33,198 nt of DNA from Sulfuritalea sp. (GCA_021737875.1 JAIPDD010000011.1:1-33198), one strand, 5' to 3'. Counted from the stretch's first letter, positions 11,936 to 21,892 are shown. Numbers and translations: made by a program. The notes: generated from the letters alone by a model not told the origin.

Positions 11936-12256
11936 GTGAAGAAAATTTTTAAACTCCAAGTCGAGGGTCGCAACCGGGACCGGCAATTAGAAGCCAGCAA
12001 ACACGAGGTGCGTAAATATGTGGCAAGGCAGCGCCGCGCCAGCCTGCCCGAAGGCGTGGACTACTGGGATTTCGCCTGCCGATTTGGCTTGACACAAGCA
12101 GACGCCAAGGAGGTCCATTTCGCCACCTTGATAGGGCACATGGATGAGGCAGCGCAAGCGGGAGCACCTGAATTTTTTGTGGGTATCTTGGGGATAAATG
12201 GAATTCGCAAGGCCAAACCGGAAGCCTTCGCCCTTTCTGAGAGCCCACTTGCATAA
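11936..12256 (+). CDS. DUF6172-type small conserved protein
   Basis: 106 aa, GTG start; KIFKLQVEGRNRDRQLEASKHEVRKYVARQRR...VDYWDFACRFG; family name from memory. Confidence 0.7.
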   Translation: MKKIFKLQVEGRNRDRQLEASKHEVRKYVARQRRASLPEGVDYWDFACRFGLTQADAKEVHFATLIGHMDEAAQAGAPEFFVGILGINGIRKAKPEAFALSESPLA

Positions 12257-12261
12257 ATAAA

Positions 12262-12282
12262 AACGCCCCATTTTGGGGCGTT
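12262..12282 (+). terminator. Hairpin terminator after the DUF6172 gene
   Basis: AACGCCCCA-TTT-TGGGGCGTT perfect 9-bp inverted repeat, 5 nt after the stop codon; short downstream T content. Confidence 0.65.
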
Positions 12283-12414
12283 AATTGTGCTTTCCTTAAG
12301 GGCAAACCCTAGTCATCTCTTGCTTTTTTAAGTCAATTCAACGAGAATGCGTTGCTTGATTGTGGCGATTCTCGCGCAATCTAGAAGAATTAGACTTAAT
12401 TTAAAGAAAGTGAA

Positions 12415-12822
12415 TTGGGGATGGACATGCCACTTCGAACCGTAAGAACGAATATCGTTCAATCAATCCGCGCGTTTCGCGTGACGGACTTGCAAGAAGC
12501 TGCCCAAGGTTTGGGGCACCACTTTTTGTACGCGAATCTGGCCCATGCCCAGACCAAACAAGATGTGCTGGACCTGATTGGCCAACAGTTCACCTTGTCA
12601 ACAACGTCTGGCAAAAACTTCGATTCCTTGTATGACAGTATGACTGATCCTGTGCATAAGTCAGGCCCACAGCCTGGCTTTATTGCCGTGTTGGAACACA
12701 TTCCTGCCAACCTCAAGTTTGACAAAGAGGCGCGCGAGCAGCTCTTGGACATTTTCAGAGATACCGCTGACTACTGGGGAGATAGAAAAATACCGTTCAG
12801 GTGCTTCTATTCTTTTCTGTAG
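12415..12822 (+). CDS. Barstar family (ribonuclease inhibitor-like) protein
   Basis: GKNFDSLYDSMTD...GFIAVLEHIPANLKFDKEAREQLLDIFRDTADYWGDRKIPFRCFYSF matches the barstar-family pattern; the ATG at 12421 is an alternative start. Confidence 0.87.
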   Translation: MGMDMPLRTVRTNIVQSIRAFRVTDLQEAAQGLGHHFLYANLAHAQTKQDVLDLIGQQFTLSTTSGKNFDSLYDSMTDPVHKSGPQPGFIAVLEHIPANLKFDKEAREQLLDIFRDTADYWGDRKIPFRCFYSFL

Positions 12823-12855
12823 CCCGTTCTGCACACACCAGCCAAGCAGAACGGG
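12823..12855. repeat. Inverted repeat directly after the barstar gene
   Basis: CCCGTTCTGC (12823-12832) and GCAGAACGGG (12846-12855), perfect 10-bp arms; no T-run follows. Confidence 0.6.
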
Positions 12856-13040
12856 CGAATGAGGCAAACAGCGACGCGACAGCGGACGTTGGCATTGACT
12901 TAGCAGAGGGCGGCGAAAAAATGCCGACCGATCTGCTGTTGGATATTTCACCTTTGGCGTTGCGCATGAGCAGCCCCTTTAACTCAGGGTACTGGCTGGC
13001 AGCGGCTTAAATCCCGAAGGCCAAGGCCGCAGTGAAAAAG

Positions 13041-13065
13041 AAAAACCCGCGCAAGCGGGTTTTTT
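13041..13065. terminator. Bidirectional intrinsic terminator between convergent barstar and ksgA
   Basis: AAAAACCCGC-GCAA-GCGGGTTTTTT; T-rich on both strands. Confidence 0.85.
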
Positions 13066-13086
13066 GTTGCTTGCACGCGGTGGCCG

Positions 13087-13881
13087 TCAGTGCGCAAGCG
13101 TGCTTTGCAGCGTGAGTTGCTGGACCAAGCCAACATACTGCGCAACGGGAATTTCTTGCGCCCGTCGCTGAAGATCAAATGTGCCGCTGAAGTTTTTCGA
13201 CTCTAACCACCGCCCCAGCGAGTGGCGAATGAGTTTTCGGCGCTGGCTAAAAGCCACTTGCACCATTTCGCTGAAAAGAGCGATATCGATGTTTGGCGGT
13301 TCAGCTAATGGCACCATACGAACGACCGCACTGTCGACCCGTGGCGGCGGATCAAAACTCTCAGGCGGAACAAACAACACATCTTCCATCGCGTAACGCC
13401 ACTGCAGCATGACGCTCAAGCGGCTGAAATCCGAGGTGTCAGGCGCTGCCACCATGCGGTCAATCACTTCTTTTTGAAGCATAAAGTGCTGGTCTTCGAT
13501 GCAATCGACATACTGCAACAGGTGAAACAAAATCGGCGTGGAGATGTTGTAGGGCAGGTTCCCGACCACACGCAATTTCGCCGGCGGGGTGTTGACCGTT
13601 TGCTCTTGAGCAATGCGAAAAAAATCAACTTTGAGAACATCGGACTCAATGACGCGCAGTTGGGGATGTTCGCGCAGCCGCTTGGCCAAATCACGGTCAA
13701 GCTCGATCACCGTCAGTGCGCCCAAGCGCTCTACCAAGGGCTGCGTCAAAGCAGCCAAGCCCGGTCCAATTTCAACCATGTGCTGGTTGGGCAACGGTGC
13801 GATAGCGCTCACGATGGCGTCGATGATGCCGCCGTCAGATAAAAAATGCTGTCCGAAGCGCTTTCGGGCGATATGTTGCAT
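13087..13881 (-). CDS. rsmA/ksgA: 16S rRNA (adenine1518/1519-N6) dimethyltransferase
   Basis: [48 protein letters not shown] motifs. Confidence 0.97.
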   Translation of the reverse strand: MQHIARKRFGQHFLSDGGIIDAIVSAIAPLPNQHMVEIGPGLAALTQPLVERLGALTVIELDRDLAKRLREHPQLRVIESDVLKVDFFRIAQEQTVNTPPAKLRVVGNLPYNISTPILFHLLQYVDCIEDQHFMLQKEVIDRMVAAPDTSDFSRLSVMLQWRYAMEDVLFVPPESFDPPPRVDSAVVRMVPLAEPPNIDIALFSEMVQVAFSQRRKLIRHSLGRWLESKNFSGTFDLQRRAQEIPVAQYVGLVQQLTLQSTLAH

Positions 13882-13904
13882 GCAAAGAGCCCTCTGTGTT
13901 GGGT

Positions 13905-15203
13905 TTAGGGCTCGCGAATTTCCACAAAGGCACGGGCGCGCACATCACGCGCCCAGGTGGCGTAAGCGTCTTCAGCGCGGGCCGCCTTTAAAGTGTTGCG
14001 CATCTGTTCCCGTTGCTGTGCCAAACTCAATTCAACGCGCCTACGCTCGATCAATTGAATCAAATGCACGCCAAAACGTGAAACGACGGGCTGGCTGATT
14101 TCGCGGTCTTTCAGGCGGTCTAAAACGGCGTCAAACTCGGGTACAAACATGCCAGGAACAGACCAGCCTAAATCACCGCCTTGGGCTGCGCTGCCGTCTT
14201 GCGACACATCACGCGCGGCTGCTTCAAAAGACGTGGCGCCTGCCATGATGCGTTGGCGTACTTCGGCTAGCCGTGCGCTGGCTTGATTCGCCGTTACCTT
14301 CTCGGAGGTTCGCAGCAAAATGTGCCGCGCGTGGGTTTGAACCACGGTTTCAACCAAAGCACCGACACGGCGCTCCACGACCTTGAGCAGGTGAAAACCC
14401 GCATCCGAGCGCACCAACTCGGATACAGCGCCTACCCGCAATGCTTGTGTTGCCGTCACAAAACTCGCGGGATACCGGTCGGCGCGGCGCAGGCCCAGTT
14501 GCCCACCATTTTTACGTTCCGCAGCAGAAAATTCTTGAACCAAAGCCTCGAACTTCTCACCGGCCAGCACCCGTGCGCGCAGTTGTTGGGCTTGGGTTTG
14601 GGCTACATTGATTTGGGCCGGCGTTGGCTTTTCAGGCAGGGCAATGAGAAGCTGTGCCAGGTTGATGTCTTGTGCCAACGGGTCGGTGTTTGTGGCTTGG
14701 CGTTCAGCCAGTGCGCGGTCGACTTCGGTATCGCTGATACGCAAGCGGCTATCGACTTCTCTCTCGTGCAAACGAGCGACCATCAACTGGTCACGCAACT
14801 GGTCGCGAAAAGTTGCCACACTGGAGCCTTTGGCGCGCAGGCTTTGGTGCAATTGAGCCACGTCCATTTGATTTTGCGCAGCCACATTGCGCTCGGCTTG
14901 GTCAATGGCTGCAGGGTCAATCCGTATCCCTGTCTCGCGCGCGAGTTGCAGTTGCGCTCGCTCGCTGATCATGCGCTCAAGCACCGCACTGCGAAGCTCA
15001 GACGGGGGCGGCAGCGCGATGCGTTGTTGCGCCCGTTGTTCGCTGACTTGCTGAATTTGAAGCGTCAGTTCCGCGTGGGTAATCGGCTCGGAGTTGACCA
15101 AGGCCACAATAAAGTCGGCTTGCTGCGTGGTTTGTGCGTGGCCAAGAACGCTGCCTAAAAGGAGAAGGGCGCTAGCCCAAGAGTGCAATTTCATGGTGTT
15201 CAA
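13905..15203 (-). CDS. surA: Periplasmic peptidylprolyl isomerase/chaperone SurA
   Basis: Signal peptide; two parvulin domains ([14 protein letters not shown]..., [16 protein letters not shown]); overlaps the lptD stop. Confidence 0.94.
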   Translation of the reverse strand: MNTMKLHSWASALLLLGSVLGHAQTTQQADFIVALVNSEPITHAELTLQIQQVSEQRAQQRIALPPPSELRSAVLERMISERAQLQLARETGIRIDPAAIDQAERNVAAQNQMDVAQLHQSLRAKGSSVATFRDQLRDQLMVARLHEREVDSRLRISDTEVDRALAERQATNTDPLAQDINLAQLLIALPEKPTPAQINVAQTQAQQLRARVLAGEKFEALVQEFSAAERKNGGQLGLRRADRYPASFVTATQALRVGAVSELVRSDAGFHLLKVVERRVGALVETVVQTHARHILLRTSEKVTANQASARLAEVRQRIMAGATSFEAAARDVSQDGSAAQGGDLGWSVPGMFVPEFDAVLDRLKDREISQPVVSRFGVHLIQLIERRRVELSLAQQREQMRNTLKAARAEDAYATWARDVRARAFVEIREP

Positions 15204-17554
15204 TCGAAATTATTGAAACGGCTGACAGTGCCGCCAGTATCACGCAAGTTTTGGTAGCGTGAAATATTGGTCGTTAAGGATTTTTGGGGGCTGAGACCCA
15301 AACGGGTGAAGCCGACAAACTCTAACTGAAACATCACACTGGAAGTGGAGGAGCTGACACTGGTTTGGACGCGGTCTAAAACCACACGGCCCAACCAACA
15401 ACCGGCATCGTACTCGAGGCCCATGACAGTATTGATCACGCGGCCTTCGGTGATGCTGTAGTTCACGCGCCCGACGGCATAGTAGCGGCCCTCGCCTTCG
15501 CCTTGACCGCTACCTAAATTGCGTCCTTTGTCACCCCACAGGTCGTTGAGTGGCCACTGGCCACTGGCATCGATTTGCTCGCTGGTATTGCGTTGAAAGC
15601 GGTAGGCCAGATTAAAGACGCGGTAATTGCCCGGGCTGTAGCGCGCACCCACCACGGCCCGGCCGAGCTCGTCGGTTTTTCCGTTGTACTGCAGCATGGA
15701 GTCCAGCATCCAGCGCTCATTGACATTCACACCCGCACTGAGAAGCACATCGCTAAAACCAGCCAAAGAGCCGGTGACGAGCTGGTCAGCAAAGCGCAAT
15801 CGTTGCGCAACCCCCAACCGCGCCAGTTGTACGCCTGTGTCGGCATCCAAGTAACGCGTCGTCAGTCCCAGTGTCAGCAAGTTGTTGTCTGAAATTTTGT
15901 CATTGCCCACGTAGGCGTTTTCGGTAAAGATCGTGGCGAAATTGAAGTCGTTCAAGCCGGTGTCGTAGTTGGGGAGAAGGCTTTGGTTGACATAGGGCGT
16001 GTTGACGTAGAAGGCCCGTGGCTCCAGTGTTTGTTGCAAATTCCTGCCCCCTAGCGTGGTGTCACGCTCAAACACCAAGCCACTGTCGAGGCTGAATGTG
16101 GGAACCGTGCTTGCTGCTGTTTGGCTGCCGTTGTAAATGGCATCGTATTGGTAGCCTCTGGTGTGCAATTGAAGTTTTGGGGTGACAAAGCCCGCCGGAC
16201 GAATGAAGGGGTAGCTCACTTGCGCCAAGCCAAAAATTCGCTGTGCGTTGGGCTGGCCAGTGAGCTTGCTCAGCGATTCAAACTGCGTAAAGTCACCATC
16301 GATCGACCAATCAAAACTGGCGGTGTTGTAGCGCGCATAGCGCCCGGTCATTTGCGGCACGCGGTCGTAGGGTGTGACAATCGGTGCGCTGATGTCTTGC
16401 AGGGTTTGCCACTTCAAGACCTTCACACTCGACGAAAAATAGCCGCGTCCCCAAGTCGCTGTCACGTCGGCGGGCAGCAAGCGCGGGGACGCACCGGGTG
16501 CTAAGGCGGTGTTGGTAAAGTCCCGCCAATAGTCATCGTCACTTACCCGGCTGATGTTGAGGGCGACCCCCACCCCGCCAATGGGGGTATTTACGCCGCC
16601 GTTGTGCACCACGGAGCCGCTCCAGCGGTCGAGGCTTCGCAGTTTGTCCGCCGGCATGTAGCTCATGCGGGCCGTTCCGGAATAACTGGGCTCCAGGTAG
16701 CGAAACTCCCCACCCACATTGACACCCCGGGCCGCCATATAGACCGGGGTAAGCGTGGCATCGCGGTTAGGCGCAATGTCAAAGTAGTACGGCGTCGTTA
16801 ACTCTGTTCCATTGGCAGTGTCAAACGCCACGCTTGGCGGCAAGAAACCAGATTTGCGCTTGCTCGACAGCGGGAAACTGATGGGCAAGACGCCAAGCAC
16901 CGGAACCCCTTTGAACTGCAAAAATGCACTTTGGGCAACGCCAATGTCTTCGTCGTTGTCAAAGTCAATGCGCCCCGCTTTGAGAATCCAATCGGGCGCC
17001 CAGTCAGGGCCGGGTTTGCGTCTGCATGTGGTGTAGGTTGCTTGGTGAACGCTCAAATGGGTGCTGTCGATAAAGTCTGCACGTTTGGCTTGGCCATGGG
17101 CGTCGTTTTGTAAAAACTGGTAGCGCGGCTCGGTGAAAAAACCTTTGAAGGCATCGAGCTCCACCTCCAAATAAGGACCTTCGTAGCGATTGCCGTTGCG
17201 GTTGACAAGCGCGTTTCCCTTGGCACGCGCGATATCGGTAGAGTGGTCGTACTCTAGCTGGTCCCCTTTGACCACCATGCCCGGTTTACGCAGCACCGCA
17301 TCGCCTTGGGCCATCGTTTCTAAATCGGTACTGCCGCTGAGCGAATCGGCTTGAATAAAAACGGGTGCTGATTTGGTTTGGTCTGAAGGCAGATCTTCTT
17401 CAAGACGTGCTGAAGGCTTGAGTTGCAGCGGCGGGTCTGTAGCGGTTTGGGCCCACCCAAGACGAGCCATGCCCAGCCAAAGCACCATCCCCGCGCACAG
17501 CAGCAGACTTCGACAAGACCGCCGCGCAGCGGAGCCAGGCACTAAATAAGACAT
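15200..17554 (-). CDS. lptD: LPS-assembly outer membrane protein LptD
   Basis: 784 aa, N-terminal signal, OstA-like domain (QADSLSGSTDLETMAQGDAVLRKPGMVVKGDQLEYD), C-terminal beta-barrel; upstream of surA. Confidence 0.95.
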   Translation of the reverse strand: MSYLVPGSAARRSCRSLLLCAGMVLWLGMARLGWAQTATDPPLQLKPSARLEEDLPSDQTKSAPVFIQADSLSGSTDLETMAQGDAVLRKPGMVVKGDQLEYDHSTDIARAKGNALVNRNGNRYEGPYLEVELDAFKGFFTEPRYQFLQNDAHGQAKRADFIDSTHLSVHQATYTTCRRKPGPDWAPDWILKAGRIDFDNDEDIGVAQSAFLQFKGVPVLGVLPISFPLSSKRKSGFLPPSVAFDTANGTELTTPYYFDIAPNRDATLTPVYMAARGVNVGGEFRYLEPSYSGTARMSYMPADKLRSLDRWSGSVVHNGGVNTPIGGVGVALNISRVSDDDYWRDFTNTALAPGASPRLLPADVTATWGRGYFSSSVKVLKWQTLQDISAPIVTPYDRVPQMTGRYARYNTASFDWSIDGDFTQFESLSKLTGQPNAQRIFGLAQVSYPFIRPAGFVTPKLQLHTRGYQYDAIYNGSQTAASTVPTFSLDSGLVFERDTTLGGRNLQQTLEPRAFYVNTPYVNQSLLPNYDTGLNDFNFATIFTENAYVGNDKISDNNLLTLGLTTRYLDADTGVQLARLGVAQRLRFADQLVTGSLAGFSDVLLSAGVNVNERWMLDSMLQYNGKTDELGRAVVGARYSPGNYRVFNLAYRFQRNTSEQIDASGQWPLNDLWGDKGRNLGSGQGEGEGRYYAVGRVNYSITEGRVINTVMGLEYDAGCWLGRVVLDRVQTSVSSSTSSVMFQLEFVGFTRLGLSPQKSLTTNISRYQNLRDTGGTVSRFNNFD

Positions 17555-17641
17555 GAAGAGGCGGGATGGATCACAAAAAGATAGAAAATGGATTATCCAT
17601 GACCCCAGCCCCTCTTTTCCTCCTTTCCCTGCCCATTAGCC

Positions 17642-18769
17642 ATGCCACTGACAGACCCCGCCTCTCATCTTCCTGACCCTGCCCCCATGGAGCAAGCGCT
17701 GTTGTGGCAAGACCTGCAGCGACAAAGCCAGTTTCAAGCGTGGCTGGAAGGCGTGAGCAAACGCTTTTCCTTGGACAGTGCGAGCGTACGGCTTGCTTCG
17801 GCCGATGCCAGTTTTCGGCGGTATTTGCGTGTAAACACCACGCAAGGCGGTATGGGCCCCACCCTCATCATCATGGATGCGCCGCCAGAGAAAGAAAACA
17901 GCCAACCTTTCGTTAACGTAGCAGCTCTTTTAAAAGATGCAGGGATTCGCTCGCCGCAGGTATTGGACTGGAACGAGCCACAAGGCTTCATGCTGCTTAC
18001 CGACTTGGGCAGCCGCACCATGATGCAAACGATGGACCCGACACGCCCGCCCCCGCTGGACTTGTATTTGCAGGCCATCGATGCGTTAATTGCGTGGCAG
18101 TTGGCTTCGCGCGAAGGCGTATTGCCGCCCTATGACTATGCCTTGTTGCGCCGCGAGATCGATCTTTTCCCGCAGTGGTACCTCAAAGAACACCGCCACG
18201 TCACGCTCACGGAGAAACAAGCCCAGGTGATGGAAAGTGCTTTCGAAGCCATCATCGCGAGTAACTTGCGCTGGCCCAGTGTGTATGTGCACCGCGACTT
18301 CATGCCGCGCAATTTGATGGTGGCCGATGATGTGCCATCCCTTGGCGCATTGGGTGTCTTGGATTTTCAAGATGCGGTGTACGGCCCCATCACGTATGAC
18401 ATTGCCAGCCTCATGCGTGATGCATTTTTGAGCTGGGACGAAGATTTTTGTTTAGACGTCACCATCCGCTACTGGGACAAGGCCCGCAAAGTCGGCCTGC
18501 CGGTAGGGGATGACTTTGGTGAGTTTTACCGCGGCGTAGAGTGGATGGGTTTGCAGCGCCACCTCAAAATTGCAGGCATTTTTGCGCGACTGACCCTGCG
18601 TGACGGCAAACCCAAGTACTTGGCCGATACGCCCCGCTTCATCGGCTACATCCGTGCCACCTGCGACCGCTACATTGAACTCAAACCCCTGCTGCGTTTG
18701 ATTGAAGACATCGAGGGCATTGTGCAGCCCATCAACTTGGCGTACCCGCGTTTGAATAAACCCAAATAA
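17642..18769 (+). CDS. amgK: Aminoglycoside phosphotransferase-fold sugar kinase, AmgK-like (MurNAc/GlcNAc anomeric kinase)
   Basis: VYVHRDFMPRNLMV and GVLDFQDAVYGPITYDIASLMRDAF kinase motifs; divergent from lptD as in pseudomonads. Confidence 0.85.
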   Translation: MPLTDPASHLPDPAPMEQALLWQDLQRQSQFQAWLEGVSKRFSLDSASVRLASADASFRRYLRVNTTQGGMGPTLIIMDAPPEKENSQPFVNVAALLKDAGIRSPQVLDWNEPQGFMLLTDLGSRTMMQTMDPTRPPPLDLYLQAIDALIAWQLASREGVLPPYDYALLRREIDLFPQWYLKEHRHVTLTEKQAQVMESAFEAIIASNLRWPSVYVHRDFMPRNLMVADDVPSLGALGVLDFQDAVYGPITYDIASLMRDAFLSWDEDFCLDVTIRYWDKARKVGLPVGDDFGEFYRGVEWMGLQRHLKIAGIFARLTLRDGKPKYLADTPRFIGYIRATCDRYIELKPLLRLIEDIEGIVQPINLAYPRLNKPK

Positions 18770-18790
18770 ACTTCTTAATTTCCCACTGCC

Positions 18791-19543
18791 ATGCCCCGTT
18801 TTTACTGTCCTGCCGCGTTGCAAACCGGCCTCATTCTGGAGCTTCCAGCGGGACCTGCGCGGCATGTGCAGGTGCTGCGTTTGCAGCCCGGTGACGCGAT
18901 TACTCTCTTTAACCATGGTCCCGATGGGGTGGGATGGGACCAGTACCAAGGCGGTGAGTTTGATGCCACGGTGACGCAGATGGGGCGCAGCAATGTGCAA
19001 GTCCAGATTGGCAAGCACCACGCCATTGAACGTGAAAACACCAACGTCGTGCATTTGGCCATCGGCATGCCTGCCAACGAACGCATGGACTGGTTGGTAG
19101 AAAAAGCGGTGGAGCTGGGCGTTGCCAGCATCCAGCCCCTGATGACCCAGCGCACGGTCTTGCGCTTAAGCGGTGACCGCGCTGTCAAAAAGCAAACCCA
19201 TTGGCAAAGCATCGCCATCGCTGCGTGTGAGCAATGTGGCGGCAACCGGGTGCCCGTGGTCCATCCCGTGATGAATTTCGACGCCTGGCTCACTCAAAGC
19301 CAAAGCCTGCGCCGTGCGGTGTTGTCCCTGCGCGAAGGCAGCGTTGCGCTGACACCGTGGGCAGCGCCAAACAGGCAGGAAGCCCTTGTGTTTTTGTGCG
19401 GCCCCGAAGGGGGCTTAAGCCCCGCAGAAGAAGAGGCCGCTATTGCCCAAGGTTTCGCTCCCGTGAGTTTGGGCAAGCGGGTCTTGCGCTCGGAAACGGC
19501 GGCGCTTGCGGCGCTAGTGCAAGCCAGTGGATGGGCTGCGTAA
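18791..19543 (+). CDS. rsmE: 16S rRNA (uracil1498-N3)-methyltransferase
   Basis: MPRFYCP...RHVQVLRLQPGD, EKAVELGVASIQPL, LCGPEGGLSPAEEEAA, SLGKRVLRSETAALAAL. Confidence 0.95.
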   Translation: MPRFYCPAALQTGLILELPAGPARHVQVLRLQPGDAITLFNHGPDGVGWDQYQGGEFDATVTQMGRSNVQVQIGKHHAIERENTNVVHLAIGMPANERMDWLVEKAVELGVASIQPLMTQRTVLRLSGDRAVKKQTHWQSIAIAACEQCGGNRVPVVHPVMNFDAWLTQSQSLRRAVLSLREGSVALTPWAAPNRQEALVFLCGPEGGLSPAEEEAAIAQGFAPVSLGKRVLRSETAALAALVQASGWAA

Positions 19544-19574
19544 AACCTTGTAACGCATGGGCGCAACGCAAGCG

Positions 19575-20426
19575 CTAAGACGCAATTGCGTGATCCAACC
19601 AAATGCGCATCCGCGCCAATACCTCTTGCCGCTCAGGCTCATTGAAAATTTCATGGTAAAAATTCTCATAGCAATGGCTTTGGACAAAGGCGCTGGGCGC
19701 GGCAGCAGCAAAGGCCCTGCTGCCTTGCGGATGCACTAAGCGGTCCTTCCCAGCAAAAAGCAACAAGGTCGGCGTGGACCAAAGCGCAGCGTGTGCAAGC
19801 ACCGCAGGGCCTTCGTCGGCAATGAACTTGGCCAAACGTGCAGCAATGCGGTCATGAACCAAGGGGTCGGCGCGGTAGGCGGCAACCACCGCGCTGTCGC
19901 GGCAAATCCAGGTGGCGTCTAGCCCATTGCCAATGCGTAAGTTGGGAACGATAGCTGGCAAGGTGGCCAACAGCATTTTTTGGAAGCCGCTCAAACCGGC
20001 GTCCAGCGCGGGCGATGAAAGCACCACAGCATCCACTGGGCGCATCTTGCGAGCGACCACACTGGCCACCACCAAACCGCCCATGCTGTGGCCGAGTAAA
20101 ACAAGCTTTTGTCCGGCTGGCATCGTGGCGCGGGTTGCGTCGATCACGTCAGCCAAGTCGTCAAGCAAACGGGTGTCGCTGGGCAAACTGCCAGGCGCGC
20201 CATAGGATTTGCCGTGACCACACTGGTCGTAGGTTCGAACAGCGCAACCCGCCGCTTGCAAAGCCGCAGCCACATGGCCGTAACGCCCGGCATGTTCGCC
20301 TAGTCCGTGCACCAAGATCACCTGCGCTTTGGCGTTTTCATCTGGAGCGGTGTGGCTGGCGTAATCCCAAGCGGCAAGCGTGTCGCCGCTGCGGTTGTGC
20401 AAAGTGACTGCAGTGGGCGCGTTCAT
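19575..20426 (-). CDS. Alpha/beta hydrolase (monoacylglycerol lipase-like)
   Basis: VILVHGLGEHAGRYGHVA, LLGHSMGGLVV nucleophile elbow, ENFYHEIFNEPER. Confidence 0.9.
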   Translation of the reverse strand: MNAPTAVTLHNRSGDTLAAWDYASHTAPDENAKAQVILVHGLGEHAGRYGHVAAALQAAGCAVRTYDQCGHGKSYGAPGSLPSDTRLLDDLADVIDATRATMPAGQKLVLLGHSMGGLVVASVVARKMRPVDAVVLSSPALDAGLSGFQKMLLATLPAIVPNLRIGNGLDATWICRDSAVVAAYRADPLVHDRIAARLAKFIADEGPAVLAHAALWSTPTLLLFAGKDRLVHPQGSRAFAAAAPSAFVQSHCYENFYHEIFNEPERQEVLARMRIWLDHAIAS

Positions 20427-21892
20427 GGCAAGCTCGCAATCACCTGCGCCACAGCCGCAGTGAGTTTTTTGGCATAGGGCACATGCAAAAATTCATTGGG
20501 CCCATGGGCGTTGCTTTTGGGCCCTAACACGCCACACACCATCATTTGTGCTTTTGGAAAACCCAGGCTGAGCATGTTCATCAGCGGAATCGTTCCGCCT
20601 TGGCCGATGTATCCGCAAGACGCGCCAAAGTGCGATTGGGATGCGCTATCGAGTACAGACTCCAGCCAAGGCGCTGTGTCTGGTGCGTTCCAGCCGGTGG
20701 CACCTGCGGCTTTTTCAAAAGTGACCCGCGCTTGGTAGGGCGCGTTGTCTTCAAGCAAGGCTTTGAGTTGTGCAACGGCAGGAGCGGCTTCTACGAGGGG
20801 TGGCAAACGCAGCGAAAGTTTGAACGCGGTGTAAGGGCGCAACACATTGCCTGCATTGCTCAGTTCGGGCATTCCTTCGACACCCGTCACGCTCAAGGTG
20901 GGGTTCCACGTTCGGTTGAGCAAAGCTTTCAAAGGATCGGTGGTGGTGGGCAAAGCAAACTGCGTGGAGCCGCCACAGTCGTAATGCGCCCAAGGGAAGC
21001 GCTTGTAAATTTCATCGCCCAATATGTCGGCCGTGGCTTGCGCTTGCGCGAGGCGCTCAGAAGGGACTTCGCAGTGAAAACTCGCGGGCAACAAGCGCCC
21101 GGTGGCGCTGTCCTCTAAGCGGTCAAGAACTTGGCGCATGATGCGAAAGCTCGACGGCACCAAGCCACTGGCGTCTCCTGAATGAACGCCCTCAGTCAAA
21201 ATTTCTACTTTTAAAACGCCGCTGACCATGCCGCGCAAGCTGTTGGTAAGCCACAGCTGATCGTAGTTTCCCGCGCCGGAGTCCAGGCACACCACCAAGC
21301 CGACCTCGCCCAAGCGCGGCCTTAGAGCGTCGATGTACGGCATCAAATCATAGGAGCCGCTTTCTTCACAGGTTTCAATCAAACCGACAATGCGCGGGTG
21401 ACCCACGCCTTGGTTTTTGAGGGCCTGAATGGCAGCGATCGCGGCGTAAGCGGCATAGCCATCGTCGGCGCTGCCGCGGCCGTAGAGTTTGCCGTCTTCG
21501 TATTTCGGGGTCCAAGGCCCTAAGTCTTTGCGCCAACCCGAAAACTCCGGCTGCTTGTCTAAATGGCCATACATCAAAACCGTTTGTGTCGTGGCCAAGG
21601 CGGCGCTGCGCGTGGCGTCGATTTCAAAAAATAAAACTGGCGTACGTCCGGGTAAACGGATGATTTCAACGCGCAAGCCCGCTACCTTTTGGGACTCGAT
21701 CCACTGCGCGGTATTGCGCACCACTGTCTCTAAGAGGCCGTTGGCGTCCCACGCAGCATCAAACATGGGCGACTTGGCGGGAATGGTGACATAGTCCGTT
21801 AAGCGCGCCACAATGTCTGTGTCCCACGCGTGGCTGACGTGGTCAAGGGCTTGAGTGGGGCTCAACGCGGCATCGGGAAGGCGGGCGGTCAT
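20423..21892 (-). CDS. M20 family metallopeptidase/dipeptidase
   Basis: VLMYGHLDKQPEFSGW, LYGRGSADDGYAAYAAI, GLIETCEESGSYDL; 4-nt overlap with the downstream hydrolase; internal ATG at 21892 preferred. Confidence 0.9.
   Translation of the reverse strand: MTARLPDAALSPTQALDHVSHAWDTDIVARLTDYVTIPAKSPMFDAAWDANGLLETVVRNTAQWIESQKVAGLRVEIIRLPGRTPVLFFEIDATRSAALATTQTVLMYGHLDKQPEFSGWRKDLGPWTPKYEDGKLYGRGSADDGYAAYAAIAAIQALKNQGVGHPRIVGLIETCEESGSYDLMPYIDALRPRLGEVGLVVCLDSGAGNYDQLWLTNSLRGMVSGVLKVEILTEGVHSGDASGLVPSSFRIMRQVLDRLEDSATGRLLPASFHCEVPSERLAQAQATADILGDEIYKRFPWAHYDCGGSTQFALPTTTDPLKALLNRTWNPTLSVTGVEGMPELSNAGNVLRPYTAFKLSLRLPPLVEAAPAVAQLKALLEDNAPYQARVTFEKAAGATGWNAPDTAPWLESVLDSASQSHFGASCGYIGQGGTIPLMNMLSLGFPKAQMMVCGVLGPKSNAHGPNEFLHVPYAKKLTAAVAQVIASLP

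Noticed and set aside
12801-13010. 69-aa ORF overlapping the barstar 3' end
   Set aside because: No recognisable family, overlaps the barstar gene, and its start lies inside barstar; not listed as a CDS, though the segment is flagged as unexplained.
14283-15158. 291-aa plus-strand ORF antisense to surA
   Set aside because: Shadow ORF; surA is unambiguous on the other strand.
17642-18769. Aminoglycoside resistance kinase
   Set aside because: The APH fold is present, but divergent pairing with lptD and overall sequence favour AmgK-type cell-wall sugar recycling over antibiotic resistance.
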